Under the pieces are notes generated by a model that saw only the letters and a list, made by a program, of their open reading frames with translations, searched no databases and was not told where the DNA came from. Positions 39,105 to 48,984 of a DNA stretch of 64,000 bases are shown here, piece by piece; the stretch's first letter is position 1; each line of letters opens with the position of its first letter. Position numbers and translations under genes: made by a program. This DNA is from Ramlibacter pallidus (lineage in GTDB: Bacteria; Pseudomonadota; Gammaproteobacteria; Burkholderiales; Burkholderiaceae_C), in contig NZ_JADDIV010000003.1 in NCBI RefSeq assembly GCF_015070875.1, forward strand, positions 496,001 through 560,000, written 5' to 3'.

Positions 39105-41546
39105 ATGCCCAAAACCCCCAAGGCGGCCGCGCCCGCCAAGAAGAGCGCTGCCAAGCCGGCCGCGAAGTCCGCAGCCCGCAACACCGACAGCGGCCCCAGC
39201 AAGGTCGATCCCGCCGCGCCGCACGACCTGCCCGCCCGCAAGATGCTCGAAGTGGAGGAACTTGCCGCCGCGATGGACAACTCGGCGAACAAGGCCGCCG
39301 AACATGGCTTCGCCAACGGCACGCGTCCGCTCGCGGGCACCACCGTCACGCCGCCTTCGAGGCTGCCCGGCGGCAGCACGCTGTCGGAAGAGAACAGCTC
39401 CGAAAAGACCGGCAGCGTCGCCCCCGAAGGAACCAACTCCACCATCGAGCCGCTGGACCGCGTGCGCGTCGACTCCACCGGCCGCGTGCTCACGACCAAC
39501 CAGGGCGTCGCCGTCGCCGACAACCAGAACTCGCTGAAGTACGGCGTGCGCGGACCGGCGCTGCTGGAAGACTTCATCCTGCGCGAGAAGATCACGCACT
39601 TCGACCACGAGCGCATCCCGGAGCGCATCGTGCATGCGCGCGGCTCCGGCGCCCACGGCTTCTTCGAGTGCTACGAGCCGCTCACGGACATCACCCGGGC
39701 GGCGCCGTTCCAGGCCGCGGGCAAGGTGACGCCGGTCTTCGTCCGCTTCTCCACGGTGCAGGGCGAGCGCGGCTCCAAGGACACGGCACGCGACGTGCGC
39801 GGCTTCGCCGTCAAGTTCTACACCGACGAGGGCAACTGGGACCTGGTGGGCAACAACATCCCGGTGTTCTTCATCCAGGACGCGATGAAGTTCCCGGACC
39901 TGGTGCACGCCGTCAAGCCGGAGCCGCACCACCAGATGCCGCAGGCGGCGAGCGCGCACGACACCTTCTGGGATTTCGTGTCGCTGATGCCGGAGTCCAC
40001 GCACATGCTGATGTGGGTGATGTCGGACCGCGCCATCCCGCGCAGCTACGCCACCATGCAGGGCTTCGGCGTGCACACCTTCCGGATGGTGAATGCCGAA
40101 GGCGCATCCGTGTTCGTCAAGTTCCACTGGAGCCCGGTGGCGGGCACGCACTCGCTGGTCTGGGACGAGGCCGTGAAGATCTCGGGCGCCGACCCGGATT
40201 TCCACCGGCGCGACCTCTGGGAGCGCATCGAGGCGGGCCACTACCCGGAGTACGAACTCGCGCTGCAGGTCTTCACCGAGGAGCAGGCGGAGCAGTTCAG
40301 CTTCGACATCCTGGACGCAACGAAGATCATCCCCGAGGAACTGGTGCCGCTGCGGCCCGTGGGGCGCATGGTCTTGAACCGCAACCCGGACAACTTCTTC
40401 GCCGAGACGGAGCAGGTTGCGTTCTGCACGGCGCACGTGGTGCCGGGCATCGATTTCTCCAACGACCCGCTGCTGGCCGGCCGCATCCACTCGTACGTGG
40501 ACACGCAGATCTCGCGGCTGGGCGGACCGAACTTCCACGAGCTGCCGATCAATTCGCCGATCGCGCAGGTGCACAACAACCAGCGCGACGGCATGCACCG
40601 GCAGGCCATCCACCGCGGGCGCGTGAGCTACGAGCCCAATTCGCTGGCCGGCGGCTGCCCCTTCCAGGCCGGCGCGGCGCAGGGCTTCGTCTCGGTGCCG
40701 GCGCGCATCCGCGCCGACGAGGAGCAGGGCAAGGTGCGCGCCAAGCCGGAGAAGTTCGCGGACCACTACACGCAGGCGCGGCTGTTCTACGAAAGCCAGA
40801 CGCCGGTGGAGCAGTGCCACATCGCCAATGCCTTCCGCTTCGAACTGAGCAAGGTCACCGTGCCGGCCGTGCGCGAGCGCACCGTCGCGATGCTCCGCAA
40901 CGCCTCGGAGGAACTCGCGATGAAGGTCGCCGACGGACTGGGCATGGACCCCATGCCCGCACCGCTGCCGCTGGCGCTGCCCGACCCGGCCACGCCGGAA
41001 GTCACGAAGTCGCCCGCGCTGTCGCTGATGGCGCGGCCCGGCGACGGCACGCTGCGCGGCCGCAAGGTGGCGCTCATCGTGGCGCCGGGCGTGGAGGCGG
41101 AGCCGCTCAGCGCATTGCAGGCCGCCTTGCTGGAGCACGGCGCCGTCGGCCGCCTGGTCGGGCCGCGCATCGGCGCCATGGCCACGGCAGGCGGGGACGT
41201 CGTCAACGCGGATGCTTCCATGGAGAACGAGCCTGGTTTCCTGTTCGACGGCCTGGTGCTGCCGGACGGCGCCGAGGCCGTCGCCGCGCTGGCGCAGGAC
41301 GGGCACACCGCCGAATTCATCAAGGACCAGTTCCGCCACTGCAAGCCGATGCTGGTGCTCGGCGCGTCGCGGGAACTGCTGACGCATGCCGGCGTGCCGC
41401 TGGCCATGGACAAGAGCCTGGTGCAGGGCGGCACCGGGCTGATCATCGCGGAGGAGGGCCAGGAGGCCGCCGCGATCGAGGCCTTCCTCGAGGCGATGGC
41501 GAAGCACCGCCACTTCGGCCGCGAGATGGACCCGCCGCTGATCTGA
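39105..41546 (+). CDS. katE: large-subunit monofunctional catalase (HPII type)
   Basis: 813 residues. Heme catalase with the large-subunit plan. An N-terminal extension of about 110 residues, the first 25 Lys/Ala/Pro-rich, precedes the catalase barrel. The active-site His is in [16 protein letters not shown] near residue 178 and the distal Asn in [20 protein letters not shown]. The proximal heme Tyr is in [15 protein letters not shown] near 464. A C-terminal DJ-1/PfpI-like domain runs from about 640 ([20 protein letters not shown]). It breaks down hydrogen peroxide in the cytoplasm, usually in stationary phase. No Shine-Dalgarno was seen before the ATG. The hemerythrin gene follows by 21 bases. 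Confidence 0.96.
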   Translation: MPKTPKAAAPAKKSAAKPAAKSAARNTDSGPSKVDPAAPHDLPARKMLEVEELAAAMDNSANKAAEHGFANGTRPLAGTTVTPPSRLPGGSTLSEENSSEKTGSVAPEGTNSTIEPLDRVRVDSTGRVLTTNQGVAVADNQNSLKYGVRGPALLEDFILREKITHFDHERIPERIVHARGSGAHGFFECYEPLTDITRAAPFQAAGKVTPVFVRFSTVQGERGSKDTARDVRGFAVKFYTDEGNWDLVGNNIPVFFIQDAMKFPDLVHAVKPEPHHQMPQAASAHDTFWDFVSLMPESTHMLMWVMSDRAIPRSYATMQGFGVHTFRMVNAEGASVFVKFHWSPVAGTHSLVWDEAVKISGADPDFHRRDLWERIEAGHYPEYELALQVFTEEQAEQFSFDILDATKIIPEELVPLRPVGRMVLNRNPDNFFAETEQVAFCTAHVVPGIDFSNDPLLAGRIHSYVDTQISRLGGPNFHELPINSPIAQVHNNQRDGMHRQAIHRGRVSYEPNSLAGGCPFQAGAAQGFVSVPARIRADEEQGKVRAKPEKFADHYTQARLFYESQTPVEQCHIANAFRFELSKVTVPAVRERTVAMLRNASEELAMKVADGLGMDPMPAPLPLALPDPATPEVTKSPALSLMARPGDGTLRGRKVALIVAPGVEAEPLSALQAALLEHGAVGRLVGPRIGAMATAGGDVVNADASMENEPGFLFDGLVLPDGAEAVAALAQDGHTAEFIKDQFRHCKPMLVLGASRELLTHAGVPLAMDKSLVQGGTGLIIAEEGQEAAAIEAFLEAMAKHRHFGREMDPPLI

Positions 41547-41567
41547 ACACCACCGACTGGACACCCC

Positions 41568-42032
41568 ATGAACGAACTTGCCCCCAAGGACGCCTGCGAC
41601 CTGCTGGACGCGGACCACATCGCCGTCAAGCACCTCTTCGTCGAATACGCGCGGCTGGCGATGGCGGCGCCCGCCGCGGCCGCCGACCGCGAGCCCCTCG
41701 CCCGCAGGATCTGCAGCGAGCTCACGGTGCACGCGCAGATCGAGGAGGAGATCTTCTACCCCGCGCTGCGGGAGGTCGTGGACGACCCCTCGTTGCTGGA
41801 CGAAGCGGAGGCGGAACACCAGCAGGCCAAGGACCTGATCGCGCAGATCGAGGCGGCGCCGCCCGGCCCGGCGAAGGACGATCTGGTCAGCGAGCTGGCA
41901 CGGGCGATCGAGCACCACGTGAAGGAGGAACGGGACGACCTGTTCCCCAAGGCGCGCACGTCGCTGGACCTGGATGCGCTGGGCGCGCAGCTGCGCGAGC
42001 GGCAGCAGGAGCTGGAAGGGGCCGCGGCCTAG
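41568..42032 (+). CDS. hemerythrin HHE cation-binding domain protein
   Basis: 154 residues, a four-helix di-iron protein without signal peptide. The HHE ligands are spread as LLDADHIAVKHLFVEYARL, VHAQIEEEIFYPAL, AEAEHQQAKDLI and IEHHVKEERDDLFPKA. Such proteins bind oxygen, sense or scavenge NO, or store iron. Its place directly after katE suggests a shared transcript and a role in oxidative or nitrosative stress. No Shine-Dalgarno is seen, so coupling to katE is possible. Confidence 0.9.
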   Translation: MNELAPKDACDLLDADHIAVKHLFVEYARLAMAAPAAAADREPLARRICSELTVHAQIEEEIFYPALREVVDDPSLLDEAEAEHQQAKDLIAQIEAAPPGPAKDDLVSELARAIEHHVKEERDDLFPKARTSLDLDALGAQLRERQQELEGAAA

Positions 42033-42040
42033 GCGAAAAA

Positions 42041-42063
42041 AAGGCGGCCTCGCGGGCCGCCTT
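42041..42063. terminator. bidirectional terminator between hemerythrin and ppiC genes
   Basis: AAGGCGGCC / GGCCGCCTT with a 5-base loop. A run of seven A precedes it, giving a U-run on the minus-strand transcript, and TTCCTT follows on the plus side. It serves both convergent genes. Confidence 0.75.
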
Positions 42064-42087
42064 CCTTGCCGGGTGCCGCGTGCCCGC

Positions 42088-42867
42088 TTATTCGACCTTC
42101 GCGCTCTTGCGCAGGTTTTCCTGGAAGGCGGCGAGCTTCTGCTGCTGCAGCTGCTGGGCGATCTGCGGGCGCACTTCTTCCAGCTTGGGCAGCTGCGCCT
42201 CGCGGATGTCGTCGACGCGGATCACGTGCCAGCCGAACTGCGACTTCACCGGTGCGGCCGTGGTCTCGCCCTTCTTCAGCTTGATCATGGCCTCGGCGAA
42301 CTCCGGCACGTAGCTGGCCGCGGTCGCCCAGTCGAGGTCGCCGCCGTTGGTGCCCGACCCCGGGTCCTTGGACTGCTTCTTGGCGAGGTCCTCGAACTTC
42401 TGGCCCTTCTTCAGGTTGGCGATGACGGCCTTGGCCTCGTCTTCCTTCTCCACCAGGATGTGGCGGGCCTTGTATTCCTTGCCGCCGTTGGCCGCCACGA
42501 ACTTGTCGTACTCGCCCTTGATCTCCGCGTCCGTCACCGGGTTGTTCTTCTGGTAGTCCGCGAACAGCTCTCGGATCAGGATGGTCTGGCGGGCCAGTTC
42601 CATCTGGTTCTTGAAGTCGTCGGAGGCGTCGAGCCCGCGCTTGGAGGCTTCCTGCATGAAGATCTCGCGCGCGATCACTTCGTCCTTCAGCTGCGCCTGC
42701 ATCTCGGGCGGCACCTGGCGGCCGGCCTTGGCCAGCTGCTGCGACAGCAGGTCGACGCGGGCCTTGGGCACCGGCTTGCCGTTGACGATGGCGACGTTCT
42801 GGGCGGCGGCGGGCAGGGCGATGCCGATGGCGGCCGCGGCGGCCGCGGCCAGGAGGACTTTCTTCAT
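42088..42867 (-). CDS. periplasmic parvulin-type peptidyl-prolyl isomerase
   Basis: 259 residues. Sec signal MKKVLLAAAAAAAIGIALPAAAQ. An N-terminal SurA-like helical region (VAIVNGKPVPKARVDLLSQQ) is followed by a PpiC parvulin domain from about residue 130: KARHILVEKEDEAKAVI, FEDLAKKQSKDPGSGTNGGDL and PVKSQFGWHVIRVDDIRE. The final helix is Gln/Lys-rich. It helps outer-membrane and secreted proteins fold. Last gene of the selO-msrB-yciB-bolA-ppiC run, 38 bases after bolA. Confidence 0.93.
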   Translation of the reverse strand: MKKVLLAAAAAAAIGIALPAAAQNVAIVNGKPVPKARVDLLSQQLAKAGRQVPPEMQAQLKDEVIAREIFMQEASKRGLDASDDFKNQMELARQTILIRELFADYQKNNPVTDAEIKGEYDKFVAANGGKEYKARHILVEKEDEAKAVIANLKKGQKFEDLAKKQSKDPGSGTNGGDLDWATAASYVPEFAEAMIKLKKGETTAAPVKSQFGWHVIRVDDIREAQLPKLEEVRPQIAQQLQQQKLAAFQENLRKSAKVE

Positions 42868-42905
42868 GGGGTTTCCCTTGGGAGCGAGATGAGCGAGATC
42901 AGGTT

Positions 42906-43190
42906 TCAGAGCGTTTCGATCGCCAGCGCGTGGACCCCGCGGTCGCGGTCGATATAGTCGCGCAGGGCATCATACACAAGGCGATGGCACGCGACTTTCG
43001 GCCGGCCGGCGAACAGCGGCGAGGCGATCCGCACCCGGAAATGGGTGCCCTGGCCCGTGCCGTCCTGCCCGGCGTGACCCAGGTGCGCAGCGCTTTCGTC
43101 CAGCACTTCGACCCGCGTGGGCGACAAACGTTCCGCCAGCCGCCGGCGCAGGTCGTCGGCGGTGATCCCCGTGCCCGTGGAGGAATTCAC
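42906..43190 (-). CDS. BolA family protein
   Basis: 94 residues. Ends with the BolA motif RPKVACHRLVYDALRDYIDRDRGVHALAIETL-type helix and strand, preceded by THFRVRIASPLFAG. BolA proteins bind monothiol glutaredoxins and [2Fe-2S] clusters and affect cell shape and stress genes. GTG start that overlaps the yciB stop (GTGA). The conserved His in VACHRLVYDAL is present. Confidence 0.9.
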   Translation of the reverse strand: MNSSTGTGITADDLRRRLAERLSPTRVEVLDESAAHLGHAGQDGTGQGTHFRVRIASPLFAGRPKVACHRLVYDALRDYIDRDRGVHALAIETL

Positions 43191-43741
43191 GAGTCGCCGG
43201 CTCCCGCTTCCTTCGGGTCCTTCATGTGCCGGCCGAGATAGAAGGCCTGGCCGACGACGAACAGGGCCATCAGCCCCAGGCCGCCGAACAGCTTGTAGTT
43301 CACCCAGGTGTCGGTGTCGAAGTTGAAGGCCACCCACAGGTTGAGCACGCCCATCAGGGCGAAGAAGCCGACCCAGCTCCAGTTCATCGCGCGCCAGGCG
43401 TGGTCCGGCAGTTCCATCTGCGCGCCCATCAGCGACTTCAGCAGGTTCTTGCGGAAGAACAGCATGCCGCCCGCGAGCGCGCCGCCCATCAGCCAGTACA
43501 GGACCGTCGGCTTCCACTTGATGAAGGTCTCGTCGTGCGCCAGGATGGTCGCGCCGCCGAACACCACGATGATGCCGAGGCTCAGCCACTGCATCGGCTC
43601 GATCTTCCCGGTCGAATACTTCAGCCAGGCGATCTGGGCGACGGTCGCCACGATCGCCACCCCGGTCGCCACGTAGATGTCCCACAGCTTGAAGGCCGCG
43701 AAGAAGAGGACGATCGGAAAGAAGTCGAGCAGCAGTTTCAT
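43187..43741 (-). CDS. yciB: inner membrane septation protein YciB
   Basis: 184 residues with five membrane helices. It begins [20 protein letters not shown], the YciB/IspZ signature. IYVATGVAIVATVAQIAWL, MQWLSLGIIVVFGGATILAHDETF with KWKPTVLYWLMG, and ALMGVLNLWVAFNFDTDTW are all in the family order. It affects envelope integrity and septation in enterics. Its ATG shares one base with the msrB stop (TGATG), and its stop overlaps bolA. Confidence 0.95.
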   Translation of the reverse strand: MKLLLDFFPIVLFFAAFKLWDIYVATGVAIVATVAQIAWLKYSTGKIEPMQWLSLGIIVVFGGATILAHDETFIKWKPTVLYWLMGGALAGGMLFFRKNLLKSLMGAQMELPDHAWRAMNWSWVGFFALMGVLNLWVAFNFDTDTWVNYKLFGGLGLMALFVVGQAFYLGRHMKDPKEAGAGDS

Positions 43742-44166
43742 CAGTTCGGGTTCCCTTCGGGCTGGAAGTCCAGCGAGGCGGAGTTCATGCAGTAGCGCAG
43801 CCCGGTCTCGGTCGGGCCGTCCGGGAACACGTGGCCGAGGTGCGCGCCGCATTGTGCACAAACCGTCTCCGTCCGGACCATGCCGTGGCTGGTGTCGCGG
43901 ATCTCCTTGATGGCTCCCGGCACCGCCAGCGAGAAGCTGGGCCATCCGCAGCCGGCATCGAACTTGGTGCCGGAGTCGAACAGCTTGTTGCCGCAGCAGA
44001 TGCAGTGGTAGCTGCCGTCGGCCCACACACGCTCGTACTTGCCGGTGAAGGGCCGCTCCGTCGCGGCGTGGCGGGTCACCTGGAAGGCGCCCGGCTCGGC
44101 GCCTTTCTGGGCGAGGAGGGCCTTCCATTCGGCCTCGGATTTGCGGATCGGGAAATCGTCGTTCAT
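43741..44166 (-). CDS. msrB: peptide-methionine (R)-S-oxide reductase
   Basis: 141 residues, cytoplasmic. Reduces Met-R-sulfoxide in proteins. Two zinc CxxC pairs ([11 protein letters not shown] and [17 protein letters not shown]), the substrate pocket [11 protein letters not shown] and the catalytic Cys in [13 protein letters not shown] are all intact. The Cys in the GCGWPSF motif may act as resolving residue. The ATG overlaps the selO stop (ATGA), linking it to another redox-related gene. Confidence 0.96.
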   Translation of the reverse strand: MNDDFPIRKSEAEWKALLAQKGAEPGAFQVTRHAATERPFTGKYERVWADGSYHCICCGNKLFDSGTKFDAGCGWPSFSLAVPGAIKEIRDTSHGMVRTETVCAQCGAHLGHVFPDGPTETGLRYCMNSASLDFQPEGNPN

Positions 44167-45653
44167 GAGGAGCAGCTGATCTCGATGTGGGTCGCCCAGT
44201 CGGGCGGGAAGCCGGCCTTCGCCTCGTGGGCCGGATGTTCGTCGAACGGCGACTGCACCAGCGCCAGCAGGTCGTCGACGCCGGAGAAGTCGCCGAGTTT
44301 CGCCTGCCGGATGGCCAGTTCGCACAGGTGGTTGCGCAGGACGTACTTGGGGTTGGTCCGCAGCATCGCAACACCCGCCGCCGCGCGGTCCGCCGGCAGG
44401 CGTGCTTCGTAGGTCGCGAGCCAGGCGTCGAAGCCGGGGCGGTCGAGGAACAGGTCGCGCACGGGCGCGGCGTCGCCGCCCGCCACGAAGTGGGAGAGCC
44501 GGCGCCAGAAGATCGGGTAGTCCACGCGGTCCGCGGCGAGCAGCTGCAGGGTCGCTTCCAGCAGCTCGCGGTCGCCCTCGCGCGCATCCGCCAGACCCAG
44601 CTTGGCGCGCATGCGCGTCTCCAGCTCGCGCGGGAACACCGCCTTGTACGACTCCAGCGCCGCCAGCGCGAGCTCCTGGTCGCCGATCAGCGGCAGCAGC
44701 GCCTGGCCCAGGCAGAACAGGTTCCAGTAGGCGACGTTCGGCTGCCGGTTGTACGCGTAGCGGCCGTTCTCGTCGCTGTGGTTGCAGACGTGGTTCGGCA
44801 CGAACGCGTCGAGGAACTGGAACGGGCCATAGTCGACGGTCAGGCCCAGGATGCTCATGTTGTCCGTGTTCATCACGCCATGGCAGAAGCCCACGGCCTG
44901 CCAGTGCGCGGCCATGGCCGCGGTCCGCTCGCTGACCTGCTCCAGGAAGGCGGCGTACGCGTTGCCTGCGAAACGGTCGGTGGCGCGGCACTCCGGATAG
45001 AAGGTGTCGATGACGTAGTCGGCGAGGCGCGCGAGCTCCCCGAGCTGCTCGCGCGACGAGAAATGCTCGAAGTGGCCGAAGCGCACGAAGCTCGGCGCCA
45101 CGCGCGTCACGACGGCGGCCGTCTCGACCTCCTCTCGCCGCACCGGTTGCGGCGATCCGGTCACGACCAGCGCCCGCGTGGTCGGGATGCCGAGGCCGTG
45201 CATCGCCTCGGAGCAGAGGTACTCGCGGATGCTCGAACGCAGCACGGCCCGGCCGTCGCCCATGCGGGAGTAGGGCGTGCGGCCCGCGCCCTTCAGCTGC
45301 AGTTCCTGCACGCCATGCGCGGGCGTCTCGATGCCGCCCAGCAGGATTGCCCGCCCATCCCCCAGCTGCCCGGCCCAGACGCCGAACTGGTGGCCGCTGT
45401 ACACGCTGGCCAGGGGCCGCGCGCCCTCCGGCACGGCGTTGCCGGTGAAGGCTGCGATGCCGGAGGGGTCGGCGAGCAGCGCAGGGTCGAGGCCCAGTTG
45501 CGCCGCCAGATCGCCGTTCAGGGAGACGAGGTGCGGGGAGGGCAGCGGCGTCGGCCGCAGGTCGGTGAAGAAGGCGGGGCCCAGCGCCGCGAAGCCGTCC
45601 CGCCACGGCCGGCCCAGATCCAGCGCGGCGGGCGCGGCGACGGTGTCGGTCAT
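44163..45653 (-). CDS. selO: protein adenylyltransferase SelO (YdiU)
   Basis: 496 residues from the ATG at 45653. A pseudokinase-fold enzyme that transfers AMP from ATP to protein Ser/Thr/Tyr and is linked to redox homeostasis. Seen in order: [77 protein letters not shown] with the metal-binding Asn, and [11 protein letters not shown] with the DYGP motif. It ends in CSS, where eukaryotic SelO has Sec; bacteria use Cys. An upstream ATG at 45662 adds three residues, but the GACAAT box seven bases before 45653 favours the shorter form. Confidence 0.94.
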   Translation of the reverse strand: MTDTVAAPAALDLGRPWRDGFAALGPAFFTDLRPTPLPSPHLVSLNGDLAAQLGLDPALLADPSGIAAFTGNAVPEGARPLASVYSGHQFGVWAGQLGDGRAILLGGIETPAHGVQELQLKGAGRTPYSRMGDGRAVLRSSIREYLCSEAMHGLGIPTTRALVVTGSPQPVRREEVETAAVVTRVAPSFVRFGHFEHFSSREQLGELARLADYVIDTFYPECRATDRFAGNAYAAFLEQVSERTAAMAAHWQAVGFCHGVMNTDNMSILGLTVDYGPFQFLDAFVPNHVCNHSDENGRYAYNRQPNVAYWNLFCLGQALLPLIGDQELALAALESYKAVFPRELETRMRAKLGLADAREGDRELLEATLQLLAADRVDYPIFWRRLSHFVAGGDAAPVRDLFLDRPGFDAWLATYEARLPADRAAAGVAMLRTNPKYVLRNHLCELAIRQAKLGDFSGVDDLLALVQSPFDEHPAHEAKAGFPPDWATHIEISCSS

Positions 45654-45660
45654 GCGTTGC

Positions 45661-45666
45661 ATTGTC
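45661..45666 (-). promoter_or_regulatory. -10-like box of the selO operon
   Basis: GACAAT on the minus strand, seven bases before the ATG at 45653, in the divergent gap with the acyltransferase gene. Confidence 0.3.
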
Positions 45667-45785
45667 CGATGCCGTGGCCGCAGGCGGGGCCCGTAGGGCT
45701 TTTGCCTAAGCTGAGCTGGCAGGCGACTCGTATCATTCCGTTGCCGAGTTCCGGTTCCAGGAAACGGCTTGGGAGGACAGAGGAA

Positions 45786-46489
45786 ATGAGCGACTTATCG
45801 CCCCTGGAGCAATCGTTCGGCCTGATGCCGCAGGGCCTTCCGCCCGACTGCTACGAACCGCCGCCCCTGGTCACCGAACTCCAGCCCGAGGACGTCGCCT
45901 TCCGCCGCCTGCGCGGTGCCTCCGAGATCTCCCGCATCACGCACTTGCGCCGCGAAATCGCCCTGCCGGCTGCCGCCTTGGGCGACCCCGGCTTCGCCGC
46001 GCGCGAAAAAAAAGAGACGAGATCGGTCTGGTCGGCTCCTTCCTGCGCCACGGGGAATACATCGGCACGATCCGCCTGCTGCCGATGAACCAGGGCCTCG
46101 CGCCTTGCGAGCCGCTGGTTGCGCGTCACAATATCGATGAAATGCTTTGCTCCCGCGCCTGGGAGGTCGGGCGACTGGTGCTGGCCTCGCGCTACCGCAG
46201 CGGCCCCGACGCCCTCAAGCGCTGCCTGTACCTCACGCTCGTCTACCTGCTCGCCAACACCGACGTGGAAAACCTGTTCGCTTCCTGCACGCCGGTGCTC
46301 AGCCGCCTCTATCGCCGCTTCGGCTTCAGCGTCGCCGTGAAGGACGCGAGCTGCGACGCCGAGGGCAGCTACTCGCTGATCCACGGGACGGTGCCCAGCG
46401 TGCTGCGTGCGCTGGCCGGCACCGATGCCGAGAAGCGCGCCGCCGAGGACTTCCTCGCGCACCGCTACGGGGAGGCGCTCGCATGCTGA
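45786..46489 (+). CDS. GNAT/FeeM-like N-acyltransferase (possible signal synthase), frameshifted
   Basis: Two frames make one protein of about 234 residues if one -1 shift occurs at the run of eight A (46006-46013). Frame one starts at 45786 after AGAGGAA and covers residues 1-75, with [22 protein letters not shown]. Read as is, it stops at 46088 after 100 residues. The second frame resumes as [21 protein letters not shown], then [36 protein letters not shown] and [12 protein letters not shown]. This resembles the N-acyl amino acid synthase (FeeM) and acyl-homoserine lactone synthase branch of the GNAT fold, which takes acyl chains from acyl-ACP or acyl-CoA; assignment is by eye. The last bases overlap the kinase gene by seven. 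The shift may be a sequencing error, slippage or a true mutation. Confidence 0.6.
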
Positions 46490-48975
46490 ACGCGCTGCGC
46501 CGCGTCTTCAAGCACTACGAGGACTACCACGCGTACGGCCCGCCGCGCCTGAAGGCCATGGGTTACCTGGGCGCGTTCACCTACGTGGTGTTCTATTTCC
46601 TGCGCTTCACGCGGCCCAACCCGAACCTGTTCGACGACCTGCCGGCCCGTGCGCTGGCCGTGCTGCTGTTCCTGCTGATGGGGATGCGGGAGTTCTGGCC
46701 CGATCGGCTGAAGCCCTACTACATCCGCTATTCGTACTTCGTGCTGCTGTACTGCCTGCCGTGCTTCACCGTGCTGGTGGCGCTGCAGCGCGGCGGCGGC
46801 GTCGCGGCAATCTCCAACGCCTTCATCATCCTTTGCTTCCTGGTGCTGCTGACCGACTGGCGCAACACGCTGGTGATGCTGGTGGCGGGCACCGCGATGG
46901 CGGCGTTGATCTACGTGGCGACGACGGCGAACCCGAAGGTGCCGATGGACCTGATCGCGCAGCTGCCGGCCTTTGCCCTGATCGTGATCGGCGGCAACCT
47001 GTTCAAGGCGGACACCGAGCGCATCGACGCGGAGCGCAAGCTGCGCGCCACGCAGGCGCTGGCCGGTTCGATCGCCCACGAGATGCGGCATCCGCTGTCG
47101 CAGCTGAAGCACAGCCTGGAAGGCATGCAGGACCTGCTGCCCGCGCCCGGCGGCCCGCAGGCGGCGCTGGAGCCCGGCCAGCTGCAGGCGCTGTACCGCC
47201 ACCTGGGGCACGGCGAACAGGCCGTCAAGCGCGGGCTGCAGGTCATCTCCATGACGCTGGACGAGGTGAGCGCGCGGCCGATCGACACCTCCGCCTTCCG
47301 CTACCTGTCGGCCGCCGAGGTCGTGCAGCAGGCGGTGGAGGAATATGGCTACGAGAGCGAGGAAGCCCGCGACAAGGTGCTGGTGAAGATCGAGAAGGAC
47401 TTCACCTTCCGCGGCGACGAGACGGCCTACCTGTTCGTGCTGTTCAACCTGATCAAGAACGCGCTGTACTACCTGAAGCCGTTCCCCGACACGCGGGTGA
47501 CCATCATCGTGGGCGACCACCAGGTGCGGGTGCGCGACAACGGCCCCGGCATCGCGCCGGAGGTGCTGCGCGGCCTGTTCGAGCCGTTCCGCTCGGTCGG
47601 CAAGTCGGGCGGCACCGGCCTCGGCCTGGCCTACTGCCAGCGCGTGATGCGCGCCTTCGGCGGCGAGATCGAATGCGATTCGGCGCCGGGCGAGTTCACC
47701 GAATTCAGCATGCGCTTCCCCGCCATCAGCGACGAGGAGCGCGAACAGCATCGCCTGGCCGCCGTGGCGGACGCGCGCACCATGCTGGCCGGCAAGCGCG
47801 TGCTGATCGTCGAGGACGACCCGATCCAGCGCATGGCCACCCGGCAGAAGCTCGGCCCCCTGGCGCTCACCACCGAGCTCGAGGAAGCGGCCGACGGCCA
47901 GGTCGCGTTGGGCATGCTCGCCCGGCGCGCCTACGACGTGGTGCTGCTGGATCTGCACATGCCCGGGCTCGACGGTTACGCCGTCGCCGAGAAGCTGCGC
48001 CGCGACCCGGGGCCGAACCAGGACGTGCGCATCGTCGCCTACACCAGCGAGCCGGCGCACCTGGCCCGCGCCAAGGCGCTCAAGTGCGGCATGGACGGCT
48101 TCGTCAGCAAGCCCTGCGCCCAGCTGCCGCTGCTGGCCGCCCTGCAGCAGGCCGTGCAGAACCAGCACGGCAAGGGCAGCACCGCGCGCCTGGCCGGCCG
48201 CCGCATCCTGGTGGCCGACGACAGCGCCTTCAACCGCAAGGCCGTCGCGGCCTACCTGCGCAACACCGCCGCCATCGTCATCGAGGTCGAACACGGGCAG
48301 GCGGTGCTGGAGCAGCTGCACGCGCAGGACGGCATCTCGGCGGTGATCGTCGACCTGCACATGCCCGGCATGGACGGCCTGGAGACCACCCGCGCGATCC
48401 GCGCCTCGCTCGAGGCGTGGTCCACGATCCCCGTGATCGCCCTGACGGCGCGCTCCGACGAACCCGCCGTGGCCGCCGCCACCGCGGCAGGCATGAACGC
48501 CTTCATCGTCAAGCCGGTGGACGCGCAGGTCCTGTACGACACGCTGGCCCGGCTCGTCGCCCCGGGCGCCGCGCAGACGCCGGTGACCGAAGCGGCCCTG
48601 CCGCCGGAGCCTCCGCCGCAGGAGGGGCTGCTGAACCTGCAGCGGCTGGAAAGCTACCGCCGCCTCGGCATGCTGGAGGAACTGATCGCCGACTACGTGC
48701 CGGAGATGGCGCGGCTGGTCGACAAGCTGCAGGGGGCCGTCGCCGGCGCCGACGTGCAGGGCAGCATCGATGCGCTGCATTCGCTGCTCGGCATGAGCGG
48801 CGAGGCCGGCGCGCAGGCGCTGTACCAGCAGGTGCGGCGGCTGTACGTGCCGCTGCTGGAGGAGGGCGAGTGGCCTGCCGGCAGCGCCTGGCTGCCGGAA
48901 CTGCAGGCGCTGGCGCGCCGCACGGAGGAGGCCCTGCGGGCCTACTGCGACACCGCGTCGCGTTCCGCCGCCTGA
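46483..48975 (+). CDS. CqsS/PhcS-like hybrid sensor histidine kinase (6TM-HK-REC-REC-Hpt)
   Basis: 830 residues. About six membrane helices fill residues 24-172 with almost no periplasmic domain, as in sensors of membrane-permeable signals. The phospho-acceptor lies in SIAHEMRHPLSQLKHSLEGM (H199). The ATPase N box is FNLIKNALYYLKP near 321, with VRDNGPGIAP and GGTGLGLAYCQRVM. Two receivers follow: RVLIVEDD near 439 with phospho-Asp in LLDLHMPGLDGY near 489, and RILVADDS near 573 with VDLHMPGMDGL near 623. A C-terminal Hpt has its His in ALHSLLGMSGEAGA near 766. Topology and the HEMRxPLS motif recall CqsS, LqsS and PhcS. The ATG overlaps the acyltransferase stop, so sensor and synthase are made together. 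Confidence 0.9.
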   Translation: MLNALRRVFKHYEDYHAYGPPRLKAMGYLGAFTYVVFYFLRFTRPNPNLFDDLPARALAVLLFLLMGMREFWPDRLKPYYIRYSYFVLLYCLPCFTVLVALQRGGGVAAISNAFIILCFLVLLTDWRNTLVMLVAGTAMAALIYVATTANPKVPMDLIAQLPAFALIVIGGNLFKADTERIDAERKLRATQALAGSIAHEMRHPLSQLKHSLEGMQDLLPAPGGPQAALEPGQLQALYRHLGHGEQAVKRGLQVISMTLDEVSARPIDTSAFRYLSAAEVVQQAVEEYGYESEEARDKVLVKIEKDFTFRGDETAYLFVLFNLIKNALYYLKPFPDTRVTIIVGDHQVRVRDNGPGIAPEVLRGLFEPFRSVGKSGGTGLGLAYCQRVMRAFGGEIECDSAPGEFTEFSMRFPAISDEEREQHRLAAVADARTMLAGKRVLIVEDDPIQRMATRQKLGPLALTTELEEAADGQVALGMLARRAYDVVLLDLHMPGLDGYAVAEKLRRDPGPNQDVRIVAYTSEPAHLARAKALKCGMDGFVSKPCAQLPLLAALQQAVQNQHGKGSTARLAGRRILVADDSAFNRKAVAAYLRNTAAIVIEVEHGQAVLEQLHAQDGISAVIVDLHMPGMDGLETTRAIRASLEAWSTIPVIALTARSDEPAVAAATAAGMNAFIVKPVDAQVLYDTLARLVAPGAAQTPVTEAALPPEPPPQEGLLNLQRLESYRRLGMLEELIADYVPEMARLVDKLQGAVAGADVQGSIDALHSLLGMSGEAGAQALYQQVRRLYVPLLEEGEWPAGSAWLPELQALARRTEEALRAYCDTASRSAA

Positions 48976-48984
48976 AGGCGCGCC

